From NCBI GenBank assembly GCA_025618425.1, contig CM046835.1:14271200-14335199 (forward strand): 64,000 bases of DNA, written 5' to 3'. Under the pieces are notes generated by a model. That model was not told the DNA's origin and ran no database searches. It was given only the letters and a program-made list of their open reading frames with translations. Of the stretch, positions 1 to 12,076 are shown one piece after another (positions within the stretch are counted from its first letter, which is position 1; the number at the start of each line of letters is the position of its first letter). This DNA comes from Heliocidaris tuberculata (Eukaryota; Echinodermata; Echinoidea; Camarodonta; Echinometridae). Both the position numbers and the translations under genes were made by a program.

Positions 1-470
1 GAGATACAACAGCTAGAAGCTGTTGTAAGTTTTGTTGTAGTTACCATGGAAGATAAGATACAACAAAAGATAAGATAATTTTCAGAATACCAATTATCTC
101 ATGATATTATCTTCAGCGCGCATATGTATACTTTAGGATCATGAGCAGAATGAACAAAGATACAACAAAAGTTACAACAAAAGTTACAACAATTTTCAGA
201 ATACCAATTTTATCTAAAGTATGGAGATACAATAATATCTGAGATAAAACAGTTTTCAGAATTCCGCCCTATACCAATTATCTCATGACATGATCTTCAG
301 CGCGCATGTGTAAATTAGGATCATGCGCAGAATGAATAAAGATACAACAAAAGTTACAATTTTCAGAATACCAATTTTATCTAAAGTGTGGAGATACAAC
401 AATATTTGAGATAAAACAGTTTTCAGAATAGTTATGATTTAAATGCCTATTAGAAAAAACGAATTATTCA
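1..470. repeat. Tandem repeat, period about 184 bp
   Basis: The block beginning ACCAATTATCTCATGA and running through CTTCAGCGCGCAT and GGATCATG to TTTCAGAAT recurs about 184 bp later (starts near 89 and 273). Short AGATACAACAAAAGTTACAA units are interspersed. The repeat is cut by the window edge. Confidence 0.8.
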
Positions 471-2098
471 AATGAATTTTCTTTATCTATTGGTTTTACC
501 AATGGTGAGTGAACGTATGTGGTGTGATGCATGGTACCCAGTAACAAGCAACTTCAGATACAGGTCACATGGTTGCCTTCCAGTATCACGTGCAACATCT
601 GTGTATACTAATGATGAAAGATCTAATTATGTGATGCAAGGACAACCTTATCCTAATGAAAATCCTTCCTAAATTTCTCTATAATACTTTTTTTCATTTC
701 TTTGCCTTCTTCAATTCCATTCAGTATGAAAAAAATTATGAATCTTCAAATTGCTCTTAACGGAACTTTGTAATAATGCTCGAATGCCAAAATGTATTTG
801 CATAAAGCTTTCTTATGTGGAAAAGAAACAATTCCAGCCTTCTTATAAGCAGAGCGACTCTGTGGTGGCTTGTTTTCACATATTCTCCCATATCCAGCAT
901 ATGTTTATTAAAGATTATTAAAAACATCGGACGTAATAATCACAGGAGGGGTGTTTTATCTTATTATAGGGCCTAGATATCGTTTTTTTTTTCCTCCTGA
1001 TACAATGATAATGAAAAAAAAAAATGTTAAAAAACTCTAGCCAACGGGCCTCAATTTTAATCAACCCGAACTTCCCCAGGCAAATTTAGGGGGGGCACAC
1101 CCGACCGTGCCCCCCCCCCCTTTGAAAGAAAAGTATACATTGTGACCCCCCCTTTTTATTGTGCCCCCCCCCCCCTTTTAGAACTGATAACCTTTTTCTT
1201 TCTTTTTTTTCTTGCTTGTTAAAGAATTATGGAGGGAAACGGGACCCATAACCCCCCCCCCCCCCCCCCCACTGAGCGACTTTTGGAGAGCAGTTTCCAA
1301 AAGTTGACAATCCTGCATTTGTGCGCCCCCCCCCCCATACAAAATCCTAGATCCGCCCCTGGTCCCATGCATCGCATTCCTCTGATCAGTGCTCTTATTT
1401 CCAATCTTGTTTCCCTCATTTGCTTGTTCGGCCTACAAAATTAACTTATTCAGCAAAGTCAGCATTGTCAAGCAGGTGGGTTTTGCCAACATGAAATTAC
1501 ATAAAAAGCAATCTTGAGGACACCATAGTTACAAACACATGTAGCTTAACCTTTTAAATGTATATATATTTGTTTATATATATTTGTTTATATATATTTG
1601 TTTATAATTATATTTCAATTTTGTACATACTTTGTATTATACTCCCTACCCTATGTGGGTCGTTGAGTCATAATAAACTTCTAAACTGCTTGCTAATTTC
1701 AGTCGTTATCGCAGAGAAAAATACTACTCACTCTAGTTCCAGTTTTTCCTTTAATCTATCCTCTTCTCTTTCCTCATATATTTCTTTGTTTTTACTTTTC
1801 TATCATCTTCCCTTTCCTGCAAGGTTATGTTGTTCGTGGACATAGCGCTGACGACTTAGAGTAGACTCTTCCATCAGAAAACTTTTAGGCTTTTTTTTCG
1901 CGAAACTGGCTAAACAGTTGTGTAAACAAAAATATGCGGGTCCGTCCATGATGCTGAAGATTTTTTCCTTTTCTATTGTCCAATTGAGGATACCACACTG
2001 ATCGAATTTTCAGCATTGCCATTTGCATTGTCACGTCCTTTGAGCTCAACATTTTCTAAAATTTTGCTATCTTCCGCTGTTTAAAATACAAATAAATC
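471..2098. other. Upstream flank of ADRM1, no gene recognised
   Basis: Holds poly-C tracts near 1108-1180 and 1250-1335 that belong to the poly-G element class, a 16-bp TATATTTGTTTATATA unit repeated three times near 1560-1608, and the presumed ADRM1 promoter and 5' UTR just before 2099. The poly-C block at 1140-1260 is a reverse-strand copy of the unit that is tandem at 47.2 kb. Confidence 0.6.
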
Positions 2099-2302
2099 AT
2101 GTCTGGTGCATTATTTGGTAGTTCAGCTACGGGAGGTCGTCCATCAAGCAAAAATTTAGTAGAATTTCGAGCTGGAAAAATGGAACTAAAAGGAACAACT
2201 GTGACTCCCGACAAGAGAAAGGGACTTGTCTACCTTCACCAGCCCGATGATACGCTCATGCATTTCTGCTGGAAAGACCGCACAAATGGCACAGTCGTTG
2301 AT
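2099..2302 (+). CDS. ADRM1: ADRM1 exon 1 (first half of Pru domain)
   Basis: Codes residues 1-68 and ends in phase 0 at a GTAAGT donor. It contains the near-invariant Rpn13 blocks LVEFRAGKM and [15 protein letters not shown] and the ubiquitin-contact position L53. The upstream AT-rich stretch is probably 5' UTR; I see no convincing TATA box. Confidence 0.95.
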
Positions 2303-5300
2303 GTAAGTTTTTCATCACGTCCATCGTTCGTTTAGTCAGATTTCACCTAGTTGTACGAACTCTGTGCCTTATTAATCTGGTACTGGCCACAGAGTTGTAC
2401 AGCTCATGCTATTCTAGACAGAAATAGCCGTCTGTTATGGGGAAATCTTTATATTTCTGACATTTATCAACCTTCCCCATAGACGGCAAGACGTTATGTA
2501 CACAGCAAGGGTACCGGTACGATCAGCCGGTCTGCACGGCGGCCGTTTTGTAACCACCCTAGATCTACTGTTTTTTCTCCATTTCCCCTCTATTTATATA
2601 ATATAGTTAGAACTATACATAATGTGGACCATTTAAAATGACAGAAATAAAATGTCAGAGGTATAAAAAGTTCAAATATTATGACTACCGAGCTGGTATA
2701 CATAGCTGTAGTTTTTGATACCGTACGTCCGATCCACTGCACAACTTGCATATCGACATACTTTTTTTTTTTTTTTTTAAATAACACCCATGCGCATGCT
2801 GGTAACATTATTGCTGGAAAAATTAGCTATCGCAGTACCAAAAAAGATTATATCTAGAGGTCTACACACTTTCGGCAGGACGGATGAGGTTTTTCTTACC
2901 TTGCACATGTAGTCAGTCAATTGTTATTTGCATGAGAAACGATGACGCAACTGCCCCGAGTCGGCACTAGTCTAGCTTAGAGTCTGTGATGTGGACGTAT
3001 TTAGTTATTTCGTTATACAACTACGCGTTGTGCGTCACTGCATGCTTCTCCACTGAACTCTACGTAGAGTTGAGTGCGTCTATATCCCGCGCGAGTGCGA
3101 GCGAGATGGTGCGATCGCGAAGTCCACGCATGGCATATAATCATTGGACTGTTCATTTATCCAATGCATAGACGATGCGAAGTCCACTGATTATATGCCA
3201 TGCGCGGACTTCACGATCGCACCATCTCACTCGCACTCGCATGGGATATAGACACACTCAACTCTACGTAGAGTTCAGTGGAGAAGCATGCAGTGACGCA
3301 CAACGCGTAGTTGTATGAACGAAATAACTAAATACGTCCACATCACAGACTCTAAGCTAGACTAGTGCCGACTCGGGGCTGTTGCGTCATAGTTTCTCAT
3401 GCAAATAACAATTGACTGACTACATGTGCAAGGTAAGAAAAACCATCCGTCCTGCCAAAAGTGTGTAGATATAATCTTTTTTGGTATTGTGATTGCTAAT
3501 TTTTCTGGTCGAATATGACCAGAACCACCTTAGCAAACACCGAGGGTGGTTTGCAAGGTTCACCGTGCGTGGGAATGGTGATTATGAGGCATAGTATTTC
3601 TGTGTTTACACCTGCCTCCACGCGCCATAATGGCATGGGCTGTACAGCTCTTTGGCCAGTACCACTACCAGACTGATAAGCCACAGAGCTCGTACAGCTA
3701 CATTTACACTACAGGAAGCCAGGTTTTTTAATCCGCCATTCTAATAGAGCCGATTTGGCAGGTTACGAAAAATGCCCTGGAAAATCCCTTTCCCGTTATC
3801 TCCCGCCTTCAACAGGTTCTTCACCATAGCGTCTCCTCCTAGGGAAACTTTTGGCAACTTTGTGTAAATTTCTTACTAAAATTCAGCCCCCCAAGGAACA
3901 AAAAGAAGCATGAAAATTTTCTGAGAACTCACCAGTGTTTGTGTATCCATGGATCCTCTTGTAATGCAGATTCAAGATGGCGGCTGCGTGCGATGGCGCG
4001 CGCTCTGTCGGCGATACATCCATAATCGAAACTATACAATGTGGTGCAGTGGTGGAGATGTCTGATGCAATTTCCATGAATGCTAAACAAAAAGTCAACG
4101 TAGATGGCACTAAGCACCACATCGTATAGTTTCGATTATGGTTGTATCGCTGACAGTGCAATCTGGTACTGGCCACAGAGTTGTAGAGTCCATGCTATTC
4201 ATGCTAACGGAGTGATGGGTAAACACAGAAATACTATGCCTCATAATCACCCATTCCCACGCACAGTGAACCTTGCAAACCACCCTCGGTGTTTGCTAAG
4301 GTGGTTCTGGACATATTCGACCAGAATATGCGTCACTGCTTCTATGCACTGAACAGCTACGTAGAGTTCAGTGCGTCTGTATCCCGCACGAGTGCGAGTG
4401 AGATGTCCATGCATGGCATGTGAATTAAAGGAGTTCGCACCGTGTACGCATTGGATAGATGAACAGCGCGAGTTGTTCATTTATCCAATGCGTAGATAGT
4501 GCGGACTCCATTGATTCACATGACATGCCTGGACCTTCACGATCGCAACATCTCGCTCACACTCGTGCGGAATACAGACGCACTGAACTCTACGTAGATG
4601 TTCAGTTGATAGAAGACTCTAAGCTAGACTAGTGCCGACTTCGGGGCAGTTAGGTCATCGTTTCTCATGCAAATAACGATTGACTGACTACATGTGTAAG
4701 GTAAGAAAAACCTCATCCGTCCAGCGGAAACCTTGTAGATTTACACTTTTTTTATATTTTGAGTGTCAATTTTTCTGGTCGAATATGTCCAGAACCACCT
4801 TGGCAAACACCGAGGGTGGTTTGCAAGGTTCACCGTGCGTGGGAATGGGTGATTATGAGGCATAGTATTTCTGTGTTTACCCATCACTCCGTTAGCATGA
4901 ATAGCATGGACTCTACAACTCTGTGGCCAGTACCAGATTGATAAGCCACAGAGTTCCTACAACTAGATTTCACCAACATATCACCTTTGATAGATACATG
5001 TACATGTAGATCTGAGTTAGACTAAATAGATATAGACCTAGACCTCTATATGTAGTAAATTTTCAATTTCATTGACCATGTTGCTGTTATTAAGATACCT
5101 ATGACTGAATAGATCTACTCCCATTTACGAAAGCGTATGGCTTTCGTAAATGAGCCAGGGGCGTAGATAGCGGGGGGGGGGGGGGGGGGGGGGGGGGGGA
5201 AATGGGTGGTATGCATCCCCCCAACTTTTCGGGTGGGGGGGGATGGTGTGTACAAACATCCCCCCCCCCCAGGTTTCACCCCACAAAAAAAAAAAAAAAA

Positions 5301-8300
5301 GTGATGGAAAATATACATTTCTATATAATGTTGTAGATAAACATAATTTGATATGTTACTATCTATTAATTTTATTTTTTATATATTCTTTATTTCATTA
5401 TAAATGTTATATATCTGTGTACAATATTGTAGATTTATATGAATTTATTAATATTTATCTACAATGCTGTTGTGGCTTCTGATTTTTTCCCATATATTTT
5501 TACACCACTAGAAAGTGAAAACCATCTACTTCAAATTATACAACATGGGTGTTGATCTGGGAGTGATATGGAGGTATAATTTTTTTTTTTTAATAAAGTA
5601 GGGGGGGGGGGGGTTGTTGGCCTGCATGTGTTACCATCCCCAAATATATTTAGAGGTGATTTTTTTTTTTCGAAGCCACAATGCAGAAAAATTATTTAGA
5701 TTAAAAATACATGTAATTATTCTAGATTTAGAGGGTGCAGTAGGTAACTTTCCTTTATAATGCAATTCTGCAAAACTGAAATGAAATGGGGTGGAAATGT
5801 GGTGGAATCAAATGTGGTGGTGGAGGAGGGAATGCATCACACCCAATATTTATTGAGGATGATGATGACCTGTGTCATCATCACCCAACTATACATAGAA
5901 GAATTATGAAATGACAATCATAACATAATACTAACCGCTCCGGGCGTTGCATGTGGGCACATTGCCGCTTCTTTTTCCATTAACTTCAGATAAGTACCCC
6001 CATTTTTCTTTCGAGTAAGTCCCAGTTCCATATGCTTTTAAGTGCCCATTTTGATAATCTCACCTTAACTTTGATAAATGCTCCTATTTCAACGAGAGCA
6101 TTCCCCCCCCCCCTTTTAATTCCTTTTATTCCTTTTAATGTAACAAGTCTTTTTTTTTCTTTGTAATACATGTATATAGACACTGATTTAATTTTTCTAC
6201 TTTATATAAGAACATTTTCCCGTTCTTATAAATGCCCCTTTTCAGGTGTTATAAGTGCCCCTTTTCACCTGTGATGAACTGCCTTTTCTACCTTTTCTAC
6301 ACATTCATTTATTTTTGTAATAATTGAAGTGTCCTTTTCCCCATGATAAGTACCACGTTTCCCTTTTCCATAACATGTGCCCTTAATCCACAGTGACTTA
6401 GAGCCAGTATTCCCAAATGCTCGCTCGCTCGTATTAAAAGTATAGCTTAATAAATAAATTTTCATTGTGAAATTTTGCAATCACAATGTAATTGCTATTG
6501 TTTGCTCGCTCGCTTCTCTCGCTCGATCAATATTCAAATCATACTACAAAATTGCAAAGCATGATGATAAAGTTGTATCTTGGATATTTAAAGAGAAAAA
6601 CCATACATGTTTACACACCCTCACCCCACACACTATACATAGGCCTATCTCCTTTTTAATACCGAAAAACCGTCCGGGGCCGTTTTTTGTGGTCGCAAAA
6701 ACTCTTTTCCCCCGCCGCGTCCGCCCTCGCCGTGGCGCGGGTTCGGTGGCATAATTCCGCGGCCCGTGTCTCCCGTAGTCCGCGTGCCGCGCCGACCCCG
6801 TCGTCGCCGTCGACGTCCCTAAACGTGATTGGGGAGATTGGGGGGGACGGGCAGGCCGAAGGAACGGCTGCTTTCCGCGTGGATCCCTCGCACGACGGCG
6901 GTGTCGTCGGTCGTGCACCCTCCCTGATATGGCCCATCACAGGCACGGCATGGCAGGTGACGAACAACGTTGTTCACGATGAGTATCAACTTGCATTGTG
7001 CGACCCGTGCCAGACGACTCGCGTTAGCCATCTTGCTAATCTTACTCTTACCGGGGGGAACCCCCGTAAGAAAATAATTATGGCATGGGTATGTCCCATA
7101 GTGTCACAGGCTCCATAGAGCTCCGTGGTATGTGTAGGTATGTATGTTTGATCGTACACTTTGTGATCAGTACACCATAGGAGCAGCACCCACGTACTGC
7201 GATGCAATTTCAATGCGATTTCAGTGCAATGCGACGCGACGATGCAACACGAATTGACTACGGTTTCCCGAGCTTGCAAATACATTCTATAAGGTTAGTT
7301 TTGGACGTGAGTGACATTATTTAGAACTAAAAAACTGTTAGAAACTGTATTTATGCACTTCCTTCGTCCTATTTTCTCTGGATTTAGTTAACAACTCAGA
7401 ACTGATGAAATTCTTCTCTTTTCAGCCGGCGGACTCCATCACGGCGGCGCTGCACTGTGAGCTTAGCAGTACCAGCGCTGCAGCCTTGGCTGCCTGATAT
7501 AAACTCCGGGGAAGGAGACAACGGAGAGACCAGGGGTAAATGCCTAACTGAGCTCCTTATTTTGAGATATCCAAGGTTGCCTTTGGACGTGAGTGGCATT
7601 GTTGGGAACCAAAATGTTGCAGTGTAGTATTTGTGGACTTTGTTTGTCCCTATTTTCTCTGTAATTAGTTAAAAGCTGATGACATTCTTCTCTACAAAGC
7701 TGGTACTCTGTCACGGCAGCGCCCGCTCTCTGAGGCTGAGCTGTTGTAAGGGATGGCTGGCTGAACTCGAGGGGAGGAGTCCGGCAGTAAATGCCTTACT
7801 GAGCTGCTTATTTCAAGATTGGAAACGGAATACTATCTTTTTTTTTTAATACTACAGTTAAAATTTGATGATAAATTCACCGTATATCTGAGTAGATTCT
7901 ACATCTATTTGAATTCTAAAACGGCAGTAATTCCTCACTGGGTTGCTTATTTCAAGATTAGAAACAATTTAGGCCTGAATATCGTCATTTTTTATTTGAT
8001 GGTGAATTAAAGTCATCATACCGTATATTAGAGTAGATTCTACATCCATTTTATTTCTCTAAAAAAATAATTCCGGAATCTGCTCAGCGAAAGCAGAGTC
8101 TATCATAAACGTATGTGTGTTTTAAAACCAGACGGATATTTCTGTCTAGATGTAGATCTGTAGACTATAGATCTAAACTGGCTTTCACACCGGGTCTGCA
8201 TCGGGTCTGCGTCGGGTCTGCGTCGGGTTGCGTAGAGTTGCGTACCGACTACGCCAAGCTTACGCTGCCCTACGCTGTGCCTATACGCGGCAATACGCCG

Positions 8301-11300
8301 AGGAACGCAAAGGGGTACACGAGATGGAAGCAAAAAATTAAACGTTTAATTTTTCGCGTACTTTCGGAGCAATGGATGCAGAAAGTACGCAGTTTTCACG
8401 TAACACTACGCTACTGTACACCATGCCTACGCAATAGTACGCTACACTACGCCAGGCTGGTGTAGTGTTACGTATGGAAGGGCATAGTGTTGCGTACTTT
8501 TGCTTAGTGTGGGTTCAGCATAAGCAAACCTACGTACCCTTTACGCCAGACCAACATATTCGTACGCAACCCTATGCCAATTATACGCAATCCTACGCAG
8601 AGGTACGCCAATTGCATATGCCGTAGGTACACGGTGCCTATGCACAGCTAGGGTACGCAACCATATGCCATCGTAAGGCAGCCTATGCATAAACCTACGC
8701 AGGGACTACGCCAATCCTCTACGCAGGCTTAGTGTGAAAGGGGCTTAACCCTTTCAAGACAATTGACCACATTTTGTGGTTTGGCTTTATAAGTTTTGAT
8801 TCAGAGCTCTAAAAAATATACCAGATACATGAGTAGAAAGAGCAAAAATTTCTGCACATGCTATGTCCATTTTTGTTACATGACCATATTGCGTTTGATG
8901 TCAGGAATTTTAAAAAGGAGAATAAGCTTCAAAATCCTTAAATTGGCAACACATTGAGAGATTCAAAATCATTGTTTTTCATCAAAATTGGCAATTTTTT
9001 CAACGTATCGATAAAATCACTAACCATGTTTATTGTTCTAAAAGACATTACACCTATTAGAACCATCTAGCACTAAAATAAAAATATTATTGTTGCCAAT
9101 TTGAAGAACGAAATGTGATCAATTTAGCCCTTGAATAATTCCTGTCCTGAAAGGGTTAAGGGGCTTTCACACCGGCCCTGCGTAGAGTTGCGTAGTTTTC
9201 ATATGATTATTTCGTAACAAAAACATTGTAATATATTTATTGAATTCGATATAAGTTTAATAAACCAAAATTTAAAACAGTGCAATTTTCCACTACATTT
9301 TTTTTTGCGCTCGAATCCCGTGGATTTTCCACAGGCGCCGCTAGTATATATATATTTACATGTACATGTATATATTATATACATGTACGTATATACGTAC
9401 ACATACACACACACTATACATATATATATATATATATACTTATATACGTATATACGTACACACACACACACACGCACACACCCAAACACCCACACACACA
9501 CACACGTATATATATATATATATATCTGGCCCTTCGGGGAAATCATACCCCCCAGGTATGAGGACCTTTCTACGCCAATGTCTTGAGCTAAGAAGGAGAC
9601 AAGCTGCACCTTGAGAGATAAAGGGGAAAATATGAAATTTTGTGTACTAAACATATGGAGAGTTCTACTACTAAACCTGTCACTTTCAAGCAACATTGCC
9701 AATTTGAGGATCACCATAGAAAGTAAATTGAGACTTTTCAAACTTTCATAACTTTCTCATTTTGTCACCGATTTTGATGAAACTTTTTAAAAATTGCTAT
9801 TCCCTATCCTCTCTTTTCATTAAAATCGATTTTTCCCCAGGGTTTCATTCTCCTTTAACGTTACTTTTGTGAAGCACATGATGATTTTGAAGTGCTTTTT
9901 TTTTTTCCTGGGCTTCATTTTTACACCATATTACATACACTGATAGCATGTAAGGCCAGGCAGCTCAGATTTTATCAAGCCTCTACAAAGTGAAGAGCCG
10001 ACCCTACCAAAATAAGAGGCTAACAAATGAGAGACAGAATTCTCTGCACTTTTGTTGGTTACTTGATATTTTATTTGCATGTATTTGAATAATGAATATA
10101 TTTTGTAAAAGCATGGAAAGGGAGGTCTGCTGTGCAGGCCAGTAAATCAGAGCACTTGTCCAGACTTCTTCTTGTCGACATCTTTATTTTGAGTACTTCT
10201 ATTTTACTACACTTATTTCAGGTTCATCTGATACTGATTTGGTGCTCTCGCTAGCTGATTATTTTTACCGAGTTTGATTCTTTTATAATTGATTGTGGGG
10301 TGTCTCAGTGTGAATTTGTGAGGTGTTAAACTAACAACTCATTGACTATATTATATTATATTATACAATGTATGACTATAATATTAGCTCTAAAATTCAT
10401 GATGGATAAAAAAAAATTACCCAATTTGCAGTAATTTGCAGTTTTGCAAAATGGATGGACACACAGCAGGGGAAGGGGGGGGGGGGGGGGGTCTGTACGG
10501 ACATAACAACTAAATACGTCCAAAGACCCTAAGCTAGATTAGTGCCTACCTGGGGCAGTTAGGTCAACGTTTTTCATGCAAATAGCAATAGACGGACTTC
10601 ATGTGTAAGGTAAGAAAAATCTCACCAGTCTTGCCGATATTGGGTATATTTTGTTTGTTTTTCTTACATCAATTTTTTCTATATTAATCATGAGTATGAC
10701 GGGAATCACCTCAGCAAACACCGAAAGTGATTTGCAAGGTTCACCATACGTGGGAATGCGTGATTATGAGGCATGGTATTTTTTTTGTTATACCCCTCTC
10801 CATAGGCCATATATTAATCCCAGGTACTGCTCTTTGCCCCATTACCAGATTGATAAGCCACAGAGCTTGTACAGCTATGTGGACCTAGGTTGTCCAAACA
10901 CACACACACAAATCACTGCTGTACAAGATTTTAAAACTGCCAAATATTAGATCCAACTTCATTAACTTTGTTTATGTTGTTAGTGCTGATGTGCTGCTTG
11001 AAGAGAAGAGAATTGCTTCAATGATTTAATCTCACAAGGTTTGCTATGTTTTTTTGTTGTTGCAGGATCTGATTATTTTCCCTGATGACTGCGAATTCAA
11101 ACGTGTCCCACAGTGCACCACTGGAAGGGTTTACATTCTGAAGTTCAAGTCCTCTGCTCGGAAGTTCTTCTTCTGGATGCAGGTAAGCATACACAAAGCT
11201 TATAAAATGTGGTATGACATAAGCAGGTGCTTCGTGCCAGGTTAAGACAATAGGCTACACAGCATGACATGTGCTTTGGTTATCAGGGTGTACTGGAGTG

Positions 11301-12041
11301 ACTAAATATGATTTTTTTTTAAAGCTTAACACTGCTAAAAGTAATGATTTTTGGTACAGTGACCCCAGGCTATGTTAAACTGTTTGAAATTGAATACATA
11401 TGCAATAGAACTCTTTTATACTGTGCTTGAAGAATATATTTTACTTATTTACTTTATTTCTGTGAAGGCAAATAATCTGAAGTATGGATATTTTCTTTAG
11501 GTCTGATAGTCTGAAAAGACTTACTTTAAGTAAAAAAAGTAGGTACTGCATTTACACATGTCTTATTGTTAATGACCTCATTACTTCAGGACTATTATTA
11601 TTACAGGATGAGGTTGACTTTGTTTATTTTTTTCAATTGTGTTGAAATTTCTTATTAGTTATGGATGCAATCAAATAATTTGTGTCACTTACATGTATTG
11701 TATCACCTTGTATTATAAATTGTTACCATGCTTTCGTCTTTGATTTCTCTAGGAGCCCAAGACAGATAAAGATGAAGAACTGTGTAAGAAGGTCAATGAT
11801 GTGCTCAACAACCCACCAGCTCCTGGCTCCAGTGGCCTTGGAGGAGGGCGGGGTACTGGTGGTCTACCCGCAGACTTGGGTGGACTAGGCTCTGCACTCG
11901 GTATGTACATGTAGTTTAGACCTCAGTGTCATAGGTCATATAATTGGAGAAATTTGTTTTTTCAATGAATGTAGGTAATATACTGATTTTTGTCCCCGCC
12001 GAACGAAGTTCGCGAGGGGACTATGAAACGGGCTCCGTTCG

Positions 12042-12076
<35 letters not shown>

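Noticed and set aside
1178..1444. Overlapping ORFs rich in Pro or Gly on both strands
   Set aside because: They are translations of poly-C/poly-G tracts with no conserved motif.
6544..6967. Arg-rich minus-strand ORFs over the GC-rich island, and an rRNA origin for it
   Set aside because: Open frames on both strands follow from GC content; I could not match any segment to 18S or 28S with confidence.
9199..9741. 180-residue minus-strand ORF and plus-strand Thr/His/Tyr-rich ORFs
   Set aside because: They are created by the AC/AT microsatellite; the non-repeat parts match nothing I know.
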